Shown: in pieces, positions 5,157 to 5,646 of the stretch
Position numbering within the stretch: position 1 is the stretch's first letter
How the letters are laid out: the number at the start of each line of letters is the position of its first letter
From: Deltaproteobacteria bacterium
Lineage (GTDB): Bacteria; Desulfobacterota; Desulfobacteria; Desulfobacterales; Desulfatirhabdiaceae
Assembly: GCA_026388755.1 (NCBI GenBank)
Contig: JAPLJE010000481.1
Span: 1-5,646, forward strand
Direction of reading: 5' to 3'
Length of the DNA stretch: 5,646 bases
The notes under the pieces: generated by a model
Told to the model about the DNA's origin: nothing
The model's database searches: none
The model's input: the letters and a program-made list of their open reading frames with translations, nothing else
Translations under genes and position numbers: made by a program

Positions 5157-5469
5157 GGATGTTCAAATAATTGAAGAAACCCTTATTCAGGCACACCGGA
5201 GCACGTCACAGGCGGAGCCCGGACCGTTTTTTCATAAAAAGGTGATGACGCGCATCCTGGAAGAGAGCGGGTCTTCACGGGCGCTGGCCCCCAATGGCCT
5301 CAACACCGGGCGCCTTGTCTGGCGTCTTGCACTTTTGAGCTATCTCGTCGTGACCGTTCTGGCCGCTCACCTGATGACTTCAGGCCTGGATTCCCAATAC
5401 CAGGTTTCCTGGTTCATCCTGGACAATTCTTCCAGCCTGGATCTTTTCCACACATTTGGGATTATGTGA
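5140..5469 (+). CDS. Small single-pass membrane protein, candidate anti-sigma factor
   Basis: This encodes 109 residues. The N-terminal about 57 residues are hydrophilic and presumably cytoplasmic, with a helix-forming stretch containing FFHKKVMTRILEE (30-42). One membrane segment follows (about 59-78), then a periplasmic tail of about 30 residues. It starts inside the sigma gene (17-base overlap), with AGGTGA just upstream; this is the standard place for an anti-sigma factor. It lacks the HxxxCxxC zinc motif of ZAS-type anti-sigmas, and in size and layout resembles CnrY (about 95 residues, one membrane pass), which holds CnrH through a short N-terminal helix. No sequence-level homology is claimed; the assignment rests on position and topology. 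Thirteen bases separate it from the third gene. Confidence 0.7.
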   Translation: MKKHNRDVQIIEETLIQAHRSTSQAEPGPFFHKKVMTRILEESGSSRALAPNGLNTGRLVWRLALLSYLVVTVLAAHLMTSGLDSQYQVSWFILDNSSSLDLFHTFGIM

Positions 5470-5482
5470 AAGGGAGTCTCTT

Positions 5483-5646
5483 GTGAAGAAATTTAAACTG
5501 TGGGCCGGTCTCTTTGCCCTGTTTTGCTCGGGTGTGCTCTTAGGGGTGCAGGTGTCCTGGCGAATTGCCGAGGACAAGGCTATCGAGAACCTCACCCGAG
5601 AACAGCCCAGAGTTCCCAATTCTATCATAAGAAAGCTCGACCGGGA
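5483..5646 (+). CDS. Membrane-anchored periplasmic protein, CnrX/CpxP-like sensor candidate (partial)
   Basis: Only the first 54 residues are present; the gene continues past the right edge. It opens MKKFKLWAGLFALFCSGVLLGV, a signal-anchor of about 20 hydrophobic residues. After that the chain is polar and, at the edge, reads VPNSIIRKLDR followed by a GA-starting codon (Glu or Asp). Short periplasmic metal-sensor proteins of the CnrX/ZraP/CpxP group often have an LxRxLxLTPEQ-like motif shortly after the anchor, and the visible end fits its beginning, but the decisive part is outside the window. The GTG start has a strong ribosome site, AGGGAG (5471-5476), 6 bases upstream. Third in an operon after the sigma and candidate anti-sigma, where CnrX-like sensors are expected. 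Confidence 0.6.
   Translation, partial: MKKFKLWAGLFALFCSGVLLGVQVSWRIAEDKAIENLTREQPRVPNSIIRKLDR

Overview
This 5.6 kb window looks like chromosomal DNA from a Gram-negative bacterium. A lipobox lipoprotein, periplasmic metal-binding proteins, an FtsB-type divisome protein and an ECF sigma factor with a membrane partner all point that way. Base composition is near-balanced, and the mix of NosL-like, Fsr-type MFS and AcuI/YhdH-type genes would suit an anaerobic deltaproteobacterium (Desulfobacterota). That placement is inference; no rRNA or marker gene is present.

Left half, minus strand (positions 1-2715, read right to left): an Fsr-family MFS exporter; a short FtsB/DivIC septum-formation protein; a small secreted or membrane-anchored protein with Cys and His clusters; a Cys-rich lipoprotein whose core resembles the heavy-metal-binding 'YxCPMHP...CxxCGMPL' domain; and the start of a NosL-like, Cys-rich periplasmic protein cut by the window edge. 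The last three form a group of putative envelope metal (probably copper) binding proteins. A hairpin sits between the lipoprotein and nosL-like genes.

Centre (2716-2847): a 132-base spacer between divergent genes. It carries a sigma70-type promoter on the plus strand and an extended -10 on the minus strand. They face each other with start points a few bases apart, around a small palindrome.

Right half, plus strand: a hypothetical protein with a Tyr-rich tail, then an AcuI/YhdH-type acrylyl-CoA reductase-like oxidoreductase, probably in one operon. A 251-base spacer (4225-4475) follows. It holds an apparent degraded or frameshifted minus-strand reading frame and, just before the next operon, a strong match to an ECF-type promoter. 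The last operon encodes an ECF sigma factor, a small single-pass membrane protein overlapping its 3' end (candidate anti-sigma), and the start of a membrane-anchored periplasmic protein whose visible part resembles CnrX/CpxP-type metal sensors. It ends at the window edge.

The most interesting reading is that the last three genes form a trans-envelope, CnrH/CnrY/CnrX-like signalling unit that activates its own promoter. Metal sensing is suggested by the layout and not demonstrated.
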